A DNA stretch of 64,000 bases, from positions 1 through 64,000 of the forward strand of contig NZ_MIJY01000007.1 in assembly GCF_001730305.1 (NCBI RefSeq), given 5' to 3'. The stretch is from Enterococcus termitis. GTDB lineage: Bacteria; Bacillota; Bacilli; Lactobacillales; Enterococcaceae. The notes beneath the pieces are model-generated. The model ran no database searches. It worked only from the letters and a program-made list of their open reading frames with translations, and was not told where the DNA came from. This document shows, piece by piece, positions 26,332 through 33,982 of this stretch; the first letter of the stretch is position 1; each line of letters starts with the position of its first letter. The position numbers and the translations under genes are program-made.

Positions 26332-27015
26332 TTATGGTGTCGGTACTGTCGTGTCTTCTGCGTGTTGAGAAGCCTCGCTGCTTGTTTGTGCATCGTCAAC
26401 ATTAGTGTCGCGTACAGTATGATCAGGGTTATCTGTATCCGTGTACTTTTGTAATGATGCATTAGGATACGTTTCACCGTCTGCAATAACCCACTCGATC
26501 GGCTCAACCCATGAATTATCATGGAAAGCCTCAAGCATAATTGACCATTCATGTGTCCTTGATTCATCGCCTACGTTGTTGCTGTAGCTATCTGCTGTTA
26601 CTTTACCCACAAAATACTTGTCAGGCATCCAGCCAGCTGGTACAGGTTGCCCCGTGTTATCTAACACCGTTAATCCGTCAGCTGTCACTGTTGGTGTCAC
26701 TTCCCAAATTTCCACTAGTTCATCATGACGGAAGGCCCACTCAAGTAGACTGTGAGCTTCTACGCTGACGTTTTCATCAGTTGAGAACGTTAATTCTTTA
26801 GTGTCATCTCCATTTAATGTAGTAGCAGTCCTAGGACCTCTCGTTGTGCGAGTTGTTTTCGTGTCATTTCCTTTTTCATAGCTGTATGAGAAGTCATTTA
26901 CCGACTCTAAACGATATGCAGGCATTGCATTCCGCATTGAATAGATACGGAAGAAAAAAGCCGTATCATTAGGAGCGATGATAGTAGTATCTAACACTGT
27001 TGTTTTAATTACCAT
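26332..27015 (-). CDS. Major tail protein
   Basis: 227 residues with the TP901-1-type major tail pattern: an N-terminal YSYEKGNDTKTTRT strand, KELTFSTDE, a domain with EIWEVTPT, YFVGKVTADSYSNNVGDESRTHEWSI and a Thr/Asp-rich C-terminal tail. It polymerises into the tail tube. AGGAGG precedes the start. The hairpin at 26302-26325 (AGGGGCGG/CCGCCTCT) follows the stop and may attenuate transcription of the fibre gene. Confidence 0.75.
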   Translation of the reverse strand: MVIKTTVLDTTIIAPNDTAFFFRIYSMRNAMPAYRLESVNDFSYSYEKGNDTKTTRTTRGPRTATTLNGDDTKELTFSTDENVSVEAHSLLEWAFRHDELVEIWEVTPTVTADGLTVLDNTGQPVPAGWMPDKYFVGKVTADSYSNNVGDESRTHEWSIMLEAFHDNSWVEPIEWVIADGETYPNASLQKYTDTDNPDHTVRDTNVDDAQTSSEASQHAEDTTVPTP

Positions 27016-27033
27016 ATTCCATTTACCTCCTGT

Positions 27034-27082
27034 TTAATATTTATCTACATCGTATAAAGCCCCATCGTATAGGGCATTATTA
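27034..27082 (-). other. C-terminal extension of the capsid protein reached by +1 frameshift
   Basis: The capsid frame ends ACA CCC TAA. Slipping one base forward at CCC gives CCT (also Pro) and opens a frame encoding NNALYDGALYDVDKY to a TAA at 27034. This is the CCC-stop arrangement described for the capsid and tail genes of Listeria phage PSA. GCCC/GGGC can form a small hairpin a few bases downstream. Confidence 0.55.
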
Positions 27083-28063
27083 GGGTGTAGGTGTAAAATC
27101 AGACAAGTTTGTATAAGCCAGTTCACCGCTTTCATCGATAAATTTATAATCAAGGTAAGCGATCGCACGTGCCCCGATCTTGTCATTCGTCCAGTAAGAA
27201 ACGCCAGTGGAAGAAGCCGGGCTGTTGTATGCCCCTGTGCCAGTATTTCCTGTGAATCCTTCATGTGGATCGTAAGCTGAGTTTGAAATTTCCAGGCTAA
27301 CATCGCCAACTTTTCCGACAAATAAGCGGCTGCGGTCAAACACGATCCATGGTTGTGTATCACCCGTTTGTGTGAACCCTGTCAGTCTAGCCAATTCACG
27401 CATACCCGGCATTTTTACAAATAGGGCATCACTGGTTGCATGGGTCCATACTTCACCAGGAATAAGCGCTGTGAACTCATTCAGTTCAAACATTGATAAG
27501 CTTTGCAGCATAACAGTTGGTTGGCCTCCTGCATCGGAAATAATATCCACTGCATCTAAAATTGCTTTTAACTGACTAGAGAAACCAGTTGCCGCATTCT
27601 TTTTGGCTTTCGCAAATACTGAGTTCGGTTCGCGGATTGTGCCCTGTAAGTTATAAACTGGGTCTTCATCGATTCCGAAAATTGCTTGATAGTCAAATTT
27701 CTTGTTGATTGCAGAACGGTAGTGTGCTGCGCTTGATAAGACCAAGCCACTTGAAAGCTTATAGCTCAATCCATCAGTATATTCACGTGTAGCATATCCA
27801 TGCAAATCAAGAACCCCGTTGATCTCGTCATATTTGGTCAATGGAATATATTGGTTACTCAATACAGAATAAGCTTCAATATCTCCACGGCCCTTCAATG
27901 GAATCAAACCATTGCTGTTGCTGCCGTTTCCGCTCTCTGGTGTCAAAATTCGTCCCAGTGTCATTGCGCGGGAATTATAGTTAGTCTGGCCGTCTAGTTC
28001 AAAACCATAGCTACCGTCTTCTTTTTGTGTCAGTTCGTTGTTACCTAAAATTTGATAAGGCAT
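27080..28063 (-). CDS. Major capsid protein
   Basis: 327 residues. Placed after the scaffold and before the major tail gene, the capsid position. Mixed fold without signal peptide; segments FDYQAIFGIDEDPVYN, TVMLQSLSMFELNEF, WTHATSDALFVKMPGM and KIGARAIAYLDYKFID are compatible with an HK97-fold capsid. AGAGGG lies upstream of the ATG. The stop context suggests a longer minor form (27034). It is separated from the scaffold gene by 420 bp of structured non-coding DNA with a terminator, so its expression is probably set separately. Confidence 0.75.
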   Translation of the reverse strand: MPYQILGNNELTQKEDGSYGFELDGQTNYNSRAMTLGRILTPESGNGSNSNGLIPLKGRGDIEAYSVLSNQYIPLTKYDEINGVLDLHGYATREYTDGLSYKLSSGLVLSSAAHYRSAINKKFDYQAIFGIDEDPVYNLQGTIREPNSVFAKAKKNAATGFSSQLKAILDAVDIISDAGGQPTVMLQSLSMFELNEFTALIPGEVWTHATSDALFVKMPGMRELARLTGFTQTGDTQPWIVFDRSRLFVGKVGDVSLEISNSAYDPHEGFTGNTGTGAYNSPASSTGVSYWTNDKIGARAIAYLDYKFIDESGELAYTNLSDFTPTP

Positions 28064-28483
28064 TAAAATTTACCCTCTTTCTTTTTTATTTAAGCCGATT
28101 ATTTAAACAAAAAAAACAGCATGGGCAAACAACGTATCTAAATACGCCATTCATCCATGCTGCTACAGTATTCTACCCGCATAAGCACATTAACATATAT
28201 AACATTGGTAGTTTGCTTCACACTATCAGCTTTTAACAAATATAATTCGTGCGGTCCCTTTCAGTATTCTACCCGTCCGGTCCCTAGAGAAACACACATC
28301 GCAAGCTTTCGCCGTTGGTAATGCACCGCTCATTATTCCTTATATTCAAAACAGACACGCATTATCACAGTATTCTACCCGCTCAAATGCTAGTTCCGCA
28401 CCCATCGCAACTATATAGCCGTTGGAAATATTCGACTTTTCATAAGTACAATACCATAAAAGTAGTTCAAAAAAGGCTCACTC
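28064..28483 (-). ncRNA. Structured non-coding region with three copies of one module
   Basis: Read on the - strand, three units share CGGGTAGAATACTG (at 28368-28381, 28262-28275, 28166-28179). Each is preceded by a related element, ACCAACGGC...TGCGATG in the first two and a degenerate version in the third. The spacing from GATG to the 14-mer is 21, 21 and 8 nt. Two of the three 14-mers are flanked by complementary arms (GCATT/AATGC; TGCT/AGCA). The region ends in an intrinsic terminator just before the capsid gene. No protein frame of note. Confidence 0.6.
28109..28162 (-). terminator. Intrinsic terminator between scaffold and capsid genes
   Basis: CAGCATGG and CCATGCTG form the outer stem, CGTAT/ATACG an inner stem, and eight T residues follow. 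Unusual inside a late operon; it implies attenuation, antitermination or a separate capsid promoter. Confidence 0.75.
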
Positions 28484-29023
28484 TTATAAAAACCCTTGGG
28501 ATTCTAAAATACTACGAGGATCAACATAGTTTGGTTTGGCTGGTACGCCACCGCCCTGGTTGATAGGTAGTTTTGATTTAGGTGCATTCTCTTTGGCAAG
28601 GCGATCGATTTCAGCCTGTTTTGCATCGCTGATCAGTTTTGCTTGGGCCTCAATCTGCAGCTTGATCGTATCTTTATCAAAAGAGGCATAAACTTCAGCA
28701 AACTGCTGATCTGCTGGAAGTCCATTTGTGGCCAACAATGATTGAGCATAATTCACACGAGTTTCACGCTCCAGGCTGGCAATATATTCCTGGGTTTTAG
28801 CCGCTTCCTCCGCTTGGCGCTGCTTGTTCAATTCCTGCTCAGTCATGCTTGATTCTTGAATACTCTTAATTTTTGCATCAAGATCGGCTGTTGCTGAAGC
28901 CACACGTTTGGCCACCGCTGCATCCAATTCCGCTTGGCTGTACTTCTTTTCTTTCAGTGCTGCTTCCATCTGTTCCTTTTGTGCTCTCAACTCTTCTATT
29001 TCTTTCTTTTCTTCTTCAGTCAT
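28484..29023 (-). CDS. Capsid scaffold protein (DUF4355-type)
   Basis: 179 residues, almost entirely charged helix/coiled coil (EEKKEIEELRAQKEQMEAALKE; QSLLATNGLPADQ). C-terminus with KSKLPINQGGG and PRSILESQGFL. This is the layout of phage scaffolding proteins that direct procapsid assembly. Start overlaps the minor head gene by ATGA-type coupling with GGGAGG upstream. Confidence 0.8.
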   Translation of the reverse strand: MTEEEKKEIEELRAQKEQMEAALKEKKYSQAELDAAVAKRVASATADLDAKIKSIQESSMTEQELNKQRQAEEAAKTQEYIASLERETRVNYAQSLLATNGLPADQQFAEVYASFDKDTIKLQIEAQAKLISDAKQAEIDRLAKENAPKSKLPINQGGGVPAKPNYVDPRSILESQGFL

Positions 29024-29670
29024 GTTGTAGCCTCCCGTTGTTTTTTAAGTAAAAAATTCTTTATTCGTTTGTCGCTCATGGTTGGCGGAATCAGCTCCGC
29101 CGTACACATGCAATTATAATGAACAGGGTAACGAGCTTTGAACTCTTCGACTGTCATTATCCGTCTGTTGTATTCCTGGCAAGGTCCATCAGCTTGAGAA
29201 CGTGCCCGCCAGATCACCAGGCCACCTCGTTCACTTTCTCCATACTCTCCGGCTGTTGCTGCATCAAGTACGTTGTAATTCGCTTCAGCAAATACCTTCA
29301 TACGATGGAGCAGCTTTACGCTGCTGGAAAATCTCTTGGCCACCTTGTAGGCTTCACTGGTATCGTTTTTGAACAACCCGCTAAATAAAGCCCTTTTCAA
29401 TTGGAACTCAAACCTTTCACGGGTTTCATATGGGTACCATTTATTTTTAGGCACTACCCATTCAATAATCGCCCCGGCTAACTCTTCCGGATCCGCTGAA
29501 CTGGCCCCGATTATCTTCTGAATTGATGCCCTTATAGTCTTATCGTCTTTCTTGTCGTTTCCGTAAAAGTTCAATAAGGCCAACAGCGCCACAAGCCTGG
29601 TATCTAGCTGATCATTGAAAGCCAAAGCAACGGCCAACAATGCCAGCTGTTTTTTTGTGGAATCATCCAT
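29020..29670 (-). CDS. Phage minor head protein (MuF/gp7-like, short)
   Basis: 216 residues. The C-terminal third contains GPCQEYNRRIMTVEEFKARYPVHYNCMC, the Cys/His-rich motif that ends MuF/SPP1 gp7 proteins. These bind the portal and are packaged in the head. GGAGTG precedes ATG and the gene lies 2 bp after the portal stop. Confidence 0.75.
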   Translation of the reverse strand: MDDSTKKQLALLAVALAFNDQLDTRLVALLALLNFYGNDKKDDKTIRASIQKIIGASSADPEELAGAIIEWVVPKNKWYPYETRERFEFQLKRALFSGLFKNDTSEAYKVAKRFSSSVKLLHRMKVFAEANYNVLDAATAGEYGESERGGLVIWRARSQADGPCQEYNRRIMTVEEFKARYPVHYNCMCTAELIPPTMSDKRIKNFLLKKQREATT

Positions 29671-29672
29671 GG

Positions 29673-30977
29673 TTATTCACTCCCCATGAAACTATTGACC
29701 AGGGCAACCGGATCGCTGTTTGAAATCTGAGCGCTTTGAAGTCTGGCCAGTTCTGCATTAACTTGTTCATCTGACCACTCAGGAAATGCCTGCCGGATTT
29801 TTGTTTCATCGCTTAGGTAATCAATATCGTTCAGCGCCTTCATGTTGTCGTTAGGGCTTTGCGGTGTCTCAATTTCATACGAAAGTTCCTGGTCGTTCAA
29901 AATTTCTTTGAATACGTCAATCACATCATCTGCCAGGCTCTTTGCCAGCTGAATAGTTTCATACAAGTAAATTCTGATTGTGTCGGTTGACACGTTCCCG
30001 GCCACCTGTTCAAAGTCTGGCATATTCAGCGTTGAATAAATCTCTTTCCGGATCCGATTTGACCAGCTTTCACGGGCTTCAGTATTCAAAGGCGGGGCAA
30101 TGAACTGAACTGAAGGAGTTGAACCAAATGTGCCATCACCTGAAATTTGGTGCTCAAAAGCCAGCACGTTTATAGCTTCTTCACCAATGGCCTGAAGCTG
30201 CTCCGGTGTGATTCCTTGTGAGCTGTCAATGCCGGTGATTGTCAGAATGCTTTCAGCAAATGCCTTCAAGCTTGAGCCATTATCATTCAAGCTGTCTGTA
30301 TAAGCATTGATCATGTTAATTGCATCGGCGTACACTGGTTTCATTTCGTCAATTCTCACAAGCTTGTACCAATCAATAGAAAATGTTTCCTCCTGGGACG
30401 TATAGCCCTTCTTGTCATCATAAACGTAGCGGCGGCCATCGGTCAGCACATCCCCGTTGTCATCGATCAATCCTATTACATTATCGCTTGTATCGAAAAT
30501 TGGTTCGTAGTCCGTTTCTTCATTCACCCCGGCCACTGAATAAACTAAGCAATAGCCTTTCATCAAAGTATTTTTCATGATTTTATAAGTCAAGCTGGTT
30601 GTGTTCGTCCACTTAATACTTGAAGCAAAGAACTTCACGGCCTTCTTATCAAATGGAACATACACACCATACTTGTTTATTCCAAAGCTGTGATTGATTG
30701 CCAGCTGCCCTGTGTTCTCTTTCAAATAATTTTCAATGCTATCTGTGATAATAAAACGATGGGGCTTATAGGCACCCTCAGCACTGAATTTCTTATTTCT
30801 TTGAATAGTCTCCCGGATATTCCGTTGCATTTCTGCCTTGCTATCCATGAACGGAAAGCGCCGGCCTTCTCCTGCAGTAGCAACTGCAATCTCTCCGGTC
30901 TTTGTTGCTTGGCCGATCGGTGTGCCATTTTCTGGCGCTTCGCCCATGTTTTCATCTGTAAAATTTACATCTGCCAT
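29673..30977 (-). CDS. Phage portal protein
   Basis: 434 residues. Follows TerL and contains the portal hallmark region LIDDNGD...YVYDDKKG and a long helical C-terminal part (RKEIYSTLNMPDFEQVAGNVSTDT, typical of SPP1 gp6-type portals). It forms the dodecameric ring through which DNA enters the capsid. AAGGAGG precedes the start. Confidence 0.8.
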   Translation of the reverse strand: MADVNFTDENMGEAPENGTPIGQATKTGEIAVATAGEGRRFPFMDSKAEMQRNIRETIQRNKKFSAEGAYKPHRFIITDSIENYLKENTGQLAINHSFGINKYGVYVPFDKKAVKFFASSIKWTNTTSLTYKIMKNTLMKGYCLVYSVAGVNEETDYEPIFDTSDNVIGLIDDNGDVLTDGRRYVYDDKKGYTSQEETFSIDWYKLVRIDEMKPVYADAINMINAYTDSLNDNGSSLKAFAESILTITGIDSSQGITPEQLQAIGEEAINVLAFEHQISGDGTFGSTPSVQFIAPPLNTEARESWSNRIRKEIYSTLNMPDFEQVAGNVSTDTIRIYLYETIQLAKSLADDVIDVFKEILNDQELSYEIETPQSPNDNMKALNDIDYLSDETKIRQAFPEWSDEQVNAELARLQSAQISNSDPVALVNSFMGSE

Positions 30978-30979
30978 AC

Positions 30980-32221
30980 TTATACCTCCTTAAAGTTTCC
31001 TTGGTTATACCAGCCCCGGGCCCCATAACGCATGGCATCCAATAAATGGTGACTTCCAATGTATTCTGTACCGTCTTGCACATAGCCGCTTATCTCTCCG
31101 ATAAGGTCCCGGCTCATTTCATCAATGTAAATATTGAACAGCTTCACCGTAGCGATTCCGTCAGCCCGCTTTCCTTTATGCTTGGCCGTCTTCATCGGGT
31201 TCACCTGGAATTTTCTATTTTTCAAATAAGTATTGGCCACGCCTAAGTTGGTATCTGCATATATTTTCGTGTCATGATCCAAAAGTGCTGGGATTTGCTC
31301 AAGCTGCAATGTATTAGAATAGGCTACTTGTCGCACGTATAAATTCATTTTGACCGGATCAATCCATATTTTCACAATGGCCGTTGGATCTCCTGCCCCG
31401 TTATCATTCCCCCAGTCAAGCCCCATGACTTCAATTAAGCCTCTAGGTGTGCCGGTGAACGTTTTCCAGTTCGGATAAACAACGCCATCGGTCATGCCCC
31501 ATTCACCATTGGCCACAACAGCACCACGCTGAGGATCAGTTTGCAACACACGCTCATAACGTTCTCTGTCATCAGGTGTCAGCCATTCGTTTAGCCTAAA
31601 TGTTGTTGTATCTGAAAAGGTGTCTGGTCGCTTCGTTTCCTCGTCAAAAAATTCTTTTTTCAGCCAGTGGTTCTCACTCCATGGGTTGAAGGTCAACGTT
31701 ACTTGCTTGAAAAAATCATCTGGAGCATCGACACCGCCCCGGATTGATTCTACAACTGTATCGAATTTCTCTTGGCTCTCGATCTGATAAGCTTCTTCAA
31801 ACCAAGCCCAACACAGAAAGCCAACATCAACTGAGATTGATGTGATTTTCAATTCATCATCCAGGCCCCTAAAAAGAATCTTCTGGCCTGTCGCCTTCAC
31901 CGTGATCTCTGGCAGCGATTCATTGAACTTAAATAGATGGGAAACCTTGAGCCTTTTGCATGCCCACTTCAGATCAGAATAAGTTGATTGTTTATTTGTA
32001 TTTGAAAACCGCCGGACAACCAGCAGATTGGCCCAGGGATATTTTAAAATGTCGTGAATGTAACACAGTGCCGTGTTCTTAGACTTCTTGGACCCACGGG
32101 ACCCCTTGACTACTCGGAAAAAGTTCCGGCAATGATAAAACCGGTTATAGCCTTTGCCTAAAGCTACGGTCATTTTGATAATGATTTTCGGTTTAGTCTT
32201 CTGTTGGTACGTCTTCAACAA
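30980..32221 (-). CDS. terL: Terminase large subunit
   Basis: 413 residues. ATPase part: Walker A-like VVKGSRGSKKSKNT, Walker B LCWAWFEEAYQI. Nuclease part: MGLDWGNDNGAGDPTAI and HHLLDAMRYG, with catalytic acidic residues. PBSX-type terminase. The start is probably TTG at 32221 inside the TerS 3' end with GGGGTGA upstream; an ATG at 32173 would remove the first strand (KPKIIIK). Confidence 0.88.
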   Translation of the reverse strand: MLKTYQQKTKPKIIIKMTVALGKGYNRFYHCRNFFRVVKGSRGSKKSKNTALCYIHDILKYPWANLLVVRRFSNTNKQSTYSDLKWACKRLKVSHLFKFNESLPEITVKATGQKILFRGLDDELKITSISVDVGFLCWAWFEEAYQIESQEKFDTVVESIRGGVDAPDDFFKQVTLTFNPWSENHWLKKEFFDEETKRPDTFSDTTTFRLNEWLTPDDRERYERVLQTDPQRGAVVANGEWGMTDGVVYPNWKTFTGTPRGLIEVMGLDWGNDNGAGDPTAIVKIWIDPVKMNLYVRQVAYSNTLQLEQIPALLDHDTKIYADTNLGVANTYLKNRKFQVNPMKTAKHKGKRADGIATVKLFNIYIDEMSRDLIGEISGYVQDGTEYIGSHHLLDAMRYGARGWYNQGNFKEV

Positions 32222-32639
32222 ACGTCACCCCGACTTCTCCGCTGATCTCACGTTTTTCAGTGAACAACGCATGACGTTTGCCCAGTAGTTCGGCCGCCTT
32301 GATCCTGTCTTTGGCAGAAAGCTTTTTATTAGCCTTAACAACCTCGCTAGCTTCTTCCCCAATGCCGACAACTAGCAACGCTTCTTCTTCAAGTTCACCA
32401 TTCATTACCTTAGAAAGAAATTCCTCCACATCCATTGCACTGACAATATTCTGCTGTTGAATTTCTTCTTGCAATTCCTGTATACGTTTTTTTATGTCAA
32501 CTTTTGTCGACAGGCGCTGCCCTTGTGAGCGTGCTGTTTTTTCAGAATATCCCGAACGAATTGCCGCTTGAGTAGCATTATAATCAATTATGTACTCTGT
32601 ACAAAATCTTTCATGTCGTTTATTCACTTGAATCACCAC
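32193..32639 (-). CDS. terS: Terminase small subunit
   Basis: 148 residues with the Terminase_2 N-terminal helix-turn-helix: ERFCTEYIIDYNATQAAIRSGYSEKTARSQGQ RL. The middle is helical (oligomerisation) and the acidic C-terminus overlaps terL by 29 bp. It recognises the packaging site. Start is GTG at 32639 or GTG at 32627; the latter has the better spaced ribosome-binding site. Confidence 0.85.
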   Translation of the reverse strand: MVIQVNKRHERFCTEYIIDYNATQAAIRSGYSEKTARSQGQRLSTKVDIKKRIQELQEEIQQQNIVSAMDVEEFLSKVMNGELEEEALLVVGIGEEASEVVKANKKLSAKDRIKAAELLGKRHALFTEKREISGEVGVTFVEDVPTED

Positions 32640-32657
32640 TTCTCTAACATAAGATAA

Positions 32658-32945
32658 TTATTTAAAATCGTTGTCTTCGATAACTTGATGCAATACCTTT
32701 CCAATCCTATTAATGACGTCTTCATCTTGATCCTCGAACCCTGCTTCATAGAAAATAGCATGCGTTAGCTCATGTATGAAGGTATCTTGTTTCCTTTCTT
32801 CGCTAATATCCTCAAGTATAGAAATTTCTGTTTTTGTATATTCACAAGCACCCTGATAATTTCTACTTCCATTAGCTTCTATAAATGGTTTCATTTCAAC
32901 ATCGTAATCAATAGCTCCAACTTTTACCTTATTTGGTATTTTCAT
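32658..32945 (-). CDS. ImmA/IrrE-like metallopeptidase-type protein
   Basis: 95 residues. A zinc motif HELTH (FIHELTHAIFYEAG) near residue 58 and a downstream acidic helix resemble the core of IrrE/ImmA or SprT-like peptidases. It is very short and precedes the terminase genes, where such proteins recur in Firmicute phages. GGAGGAG precedes the start. Substrate unknown. Confidence 0.6.
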   Translation of the reverse strand: MKIPNKVKVGAIDYDVEMKPFIEANGSRNYQGACEYTKTEISILEDISEERKQDTFIHELTHAIFYEAGFEDQDEDVINRIGKVLHQVIEDNDFK

Positions 32946-33245
32946 GCTTCTCCTCCATTGAAATTCTTAATGTTTGCATCTTAGTATTGATTTCCTCAGC
33001 AAGTTCACCTTTATCTGATCCTGCAAGTGTTTTCTTCTGTTTCCGCTATCTCACCTCTATTCTTGTAACTATGTAAAAAAATGTACCGCCAAATGAATGA
33101 CGGCGCACCAGGGAAAATGAAGTATTAAATATGAATCAGTTGTACAGAAGTACCAAAACAAAAAAAGGAGTATATGGCTTCAGTAAAACGCATCTACCAT
33201 ATACCATTTATATCATGAAAGTTGATTTAAAAAGGCTCAATGTTT
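32946..33245. other. Early-late boundary: terminator-like hairpins and a start-less ORF remnant
   Basis: A frame reading RKQKKTLAGSDKGELAEE ends at the 32945 gene start but has no start codon (TAG precedes). A second hairpin (CGCC/GGCG with T7 on the - strand, about 33067-33108) may be another terminator or a late-promoter element. No late promoter could be identified with confidence. Confidence 0.4.
33160..33204 (-). terminator. Terminator of the early/middle operon
   Basis: GTATATGG and CCATATAC around a 19-nt loop, then TCC and seven T residues on the - strand; 42 bp after the RinA-like gene. Confidence 0.6.
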
Positions 33246-33572
33246 CTAATTTCCCCAGTAAATGCTTAACTCCTGTGCTACCTTCTTAAAAAAGGCTTTC
33301 CGCTTTCGTTTGATAGAGGACCATGAATAATGTGCCTCATTCAAAGATTTATTCATACTGTACCGCTTGAAGTAATAGCATTCAATAAATCGTTTTAGGT
33401 TTTCATCCGGCTCTCTATCCAGACAGTCCTTGATTGCTTGCTGCGTGTCAATGATCTTTATGGCCACCTCAGCGCTATCGTCTCCAAGCTTACGCAAGTG
33501 ATCAGAAAAATAAGGATATTCAAACATGAGATCCCGGACCTTCTCAAACCCGTTTTTATGCATTCGTTTCAT
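33246..33572 (-). CDS. RinA/ArpU-like late transcription regulator
   Basis: 108 residues. Order of segments matches RinA-type regulators: N-terminal FEYPYFSDHLRKLG, middle helices, then a C-terminal sigma-like HTH (CYYFKRYSMNKSLNEAHYSWSSIKRKRKAFFKKVA). Last gene before the terminase block, the usual place of the late-gene activator. GGGGGGAG upstream of ATG; overlaps the previous gene by 17 bp. Confidence 0.65.
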   Translation of the reverse strand: MKRMHKNGFEKVRDLMFEYPYFSDHLRKLGDDSAEVAIKIIDTQQAIKDCLDREPDENLKRFIECYYFKRYSMNKSLNEAHYSWSSIKRKRKAFFKKVAQELSIYWGN

Positions 33573-33771
33573 CGGCTCCCCCCTGCAACTCCCTGCCGCA
33601 CATCGGGCAGTATTTGATCGGTACCGTTACTGCTCCATAATCGTTATGCAGAAATAGTTTAGCTTTTGATGTAACGTAAACCTTTACTGTGTCTACTAGT
33701 TCCTCGCTATCATCAAATTCGATCAATAAATCATTATCGATATAACTTGTACCTTGGCAATACTGACACAT
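33556..33771 (-). CDS. Small zinc-ribbon phage protein
   Basis: 71 residues. CQYC at residues 2-5 and CPMCGREL near residue 55 form a split two-knuckle zinc ribbon around a strand-rich centre. Such proteins are frequent in the early region of lactic-acid-bacteria phages; no function is established. GAGGAGGG precedes ATG. Confidence 0.6.
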   Translation of the reverse strand: MCQYCQGTSYIDNDLLIEFDDSEELVDTVKVYVTSKAKLFLHNDYGAVTVPIKYCPMCGRELQGGADETNA

Positions 33772-33773
33772 AG

Positions 33774-33950
33774 TTATCCCTCCTCTAAAGCATCTACCAA
33801 TCTACCAGCCTGCTCAACAGACAAATTAACCACCGCCACATGGTCGCCATCATCGACTGTCAGCTCAACATACGGTGGTTTACCTTTGTACTGTCTACTA
33901 CGTACGTTTAGTGTAAAATCATCTGTGATTAGATCTAGGTCGTGTGTCAT
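33774..33950 (-). CDS. Small phage protein, unknown
   Basis: 58 residues from ATG 33950, chosen for GGAGGAA 5-6 nt upstream; the frame is open further upstream but inside the methyltransferase gene. Strand-rich (YVELTVDDGDHVAVVNLS). Not recognised. Confidence 0.55.
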   Translation of the reverse strand: MTHDLDLITDDFTLNVRSRQYKGKPPYVELTVDDGDHVAVVNLSVEQAGRLVDALEEG

Positions 33951-33982
33951 CTTATTCCTCCAATCCTCCGCCAACTGTGGTG

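Noticed and set aside
26301-26340. A second +1 frameshift at the end of the major tail gene
   Set aside because: The stop context is ACA-CCA-TAA; a forward slip would place CAT in the P site, which does not re-pair with tRNA-Pro, and the extension overlaps a hairpin.
28166-28381. Three CGGGTAGAATACTG copies as tRNA T-arms or a CRISPR
   Set aside because: No acceptor stem, CCA or T-loop consensus; repeats are only 14 bp with unequal spacing and related, not unique, intervening DNA.
28166-28381. Short peptides containing RVEY in all three units
   Set aside because: CGGGTAGAATAC reads R-V-E-Y in three different small frames, but no ribosome-binding sites precede them and the 14-mer is conserved at every base including wobble positions, so conservation is at nucleic-acid level.
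32946-33045. A complete small gene before the HELTH protein
   Set aside because: The frame is protein-like but a TAG precedes it and no start codon is available; kept only as a remnant.
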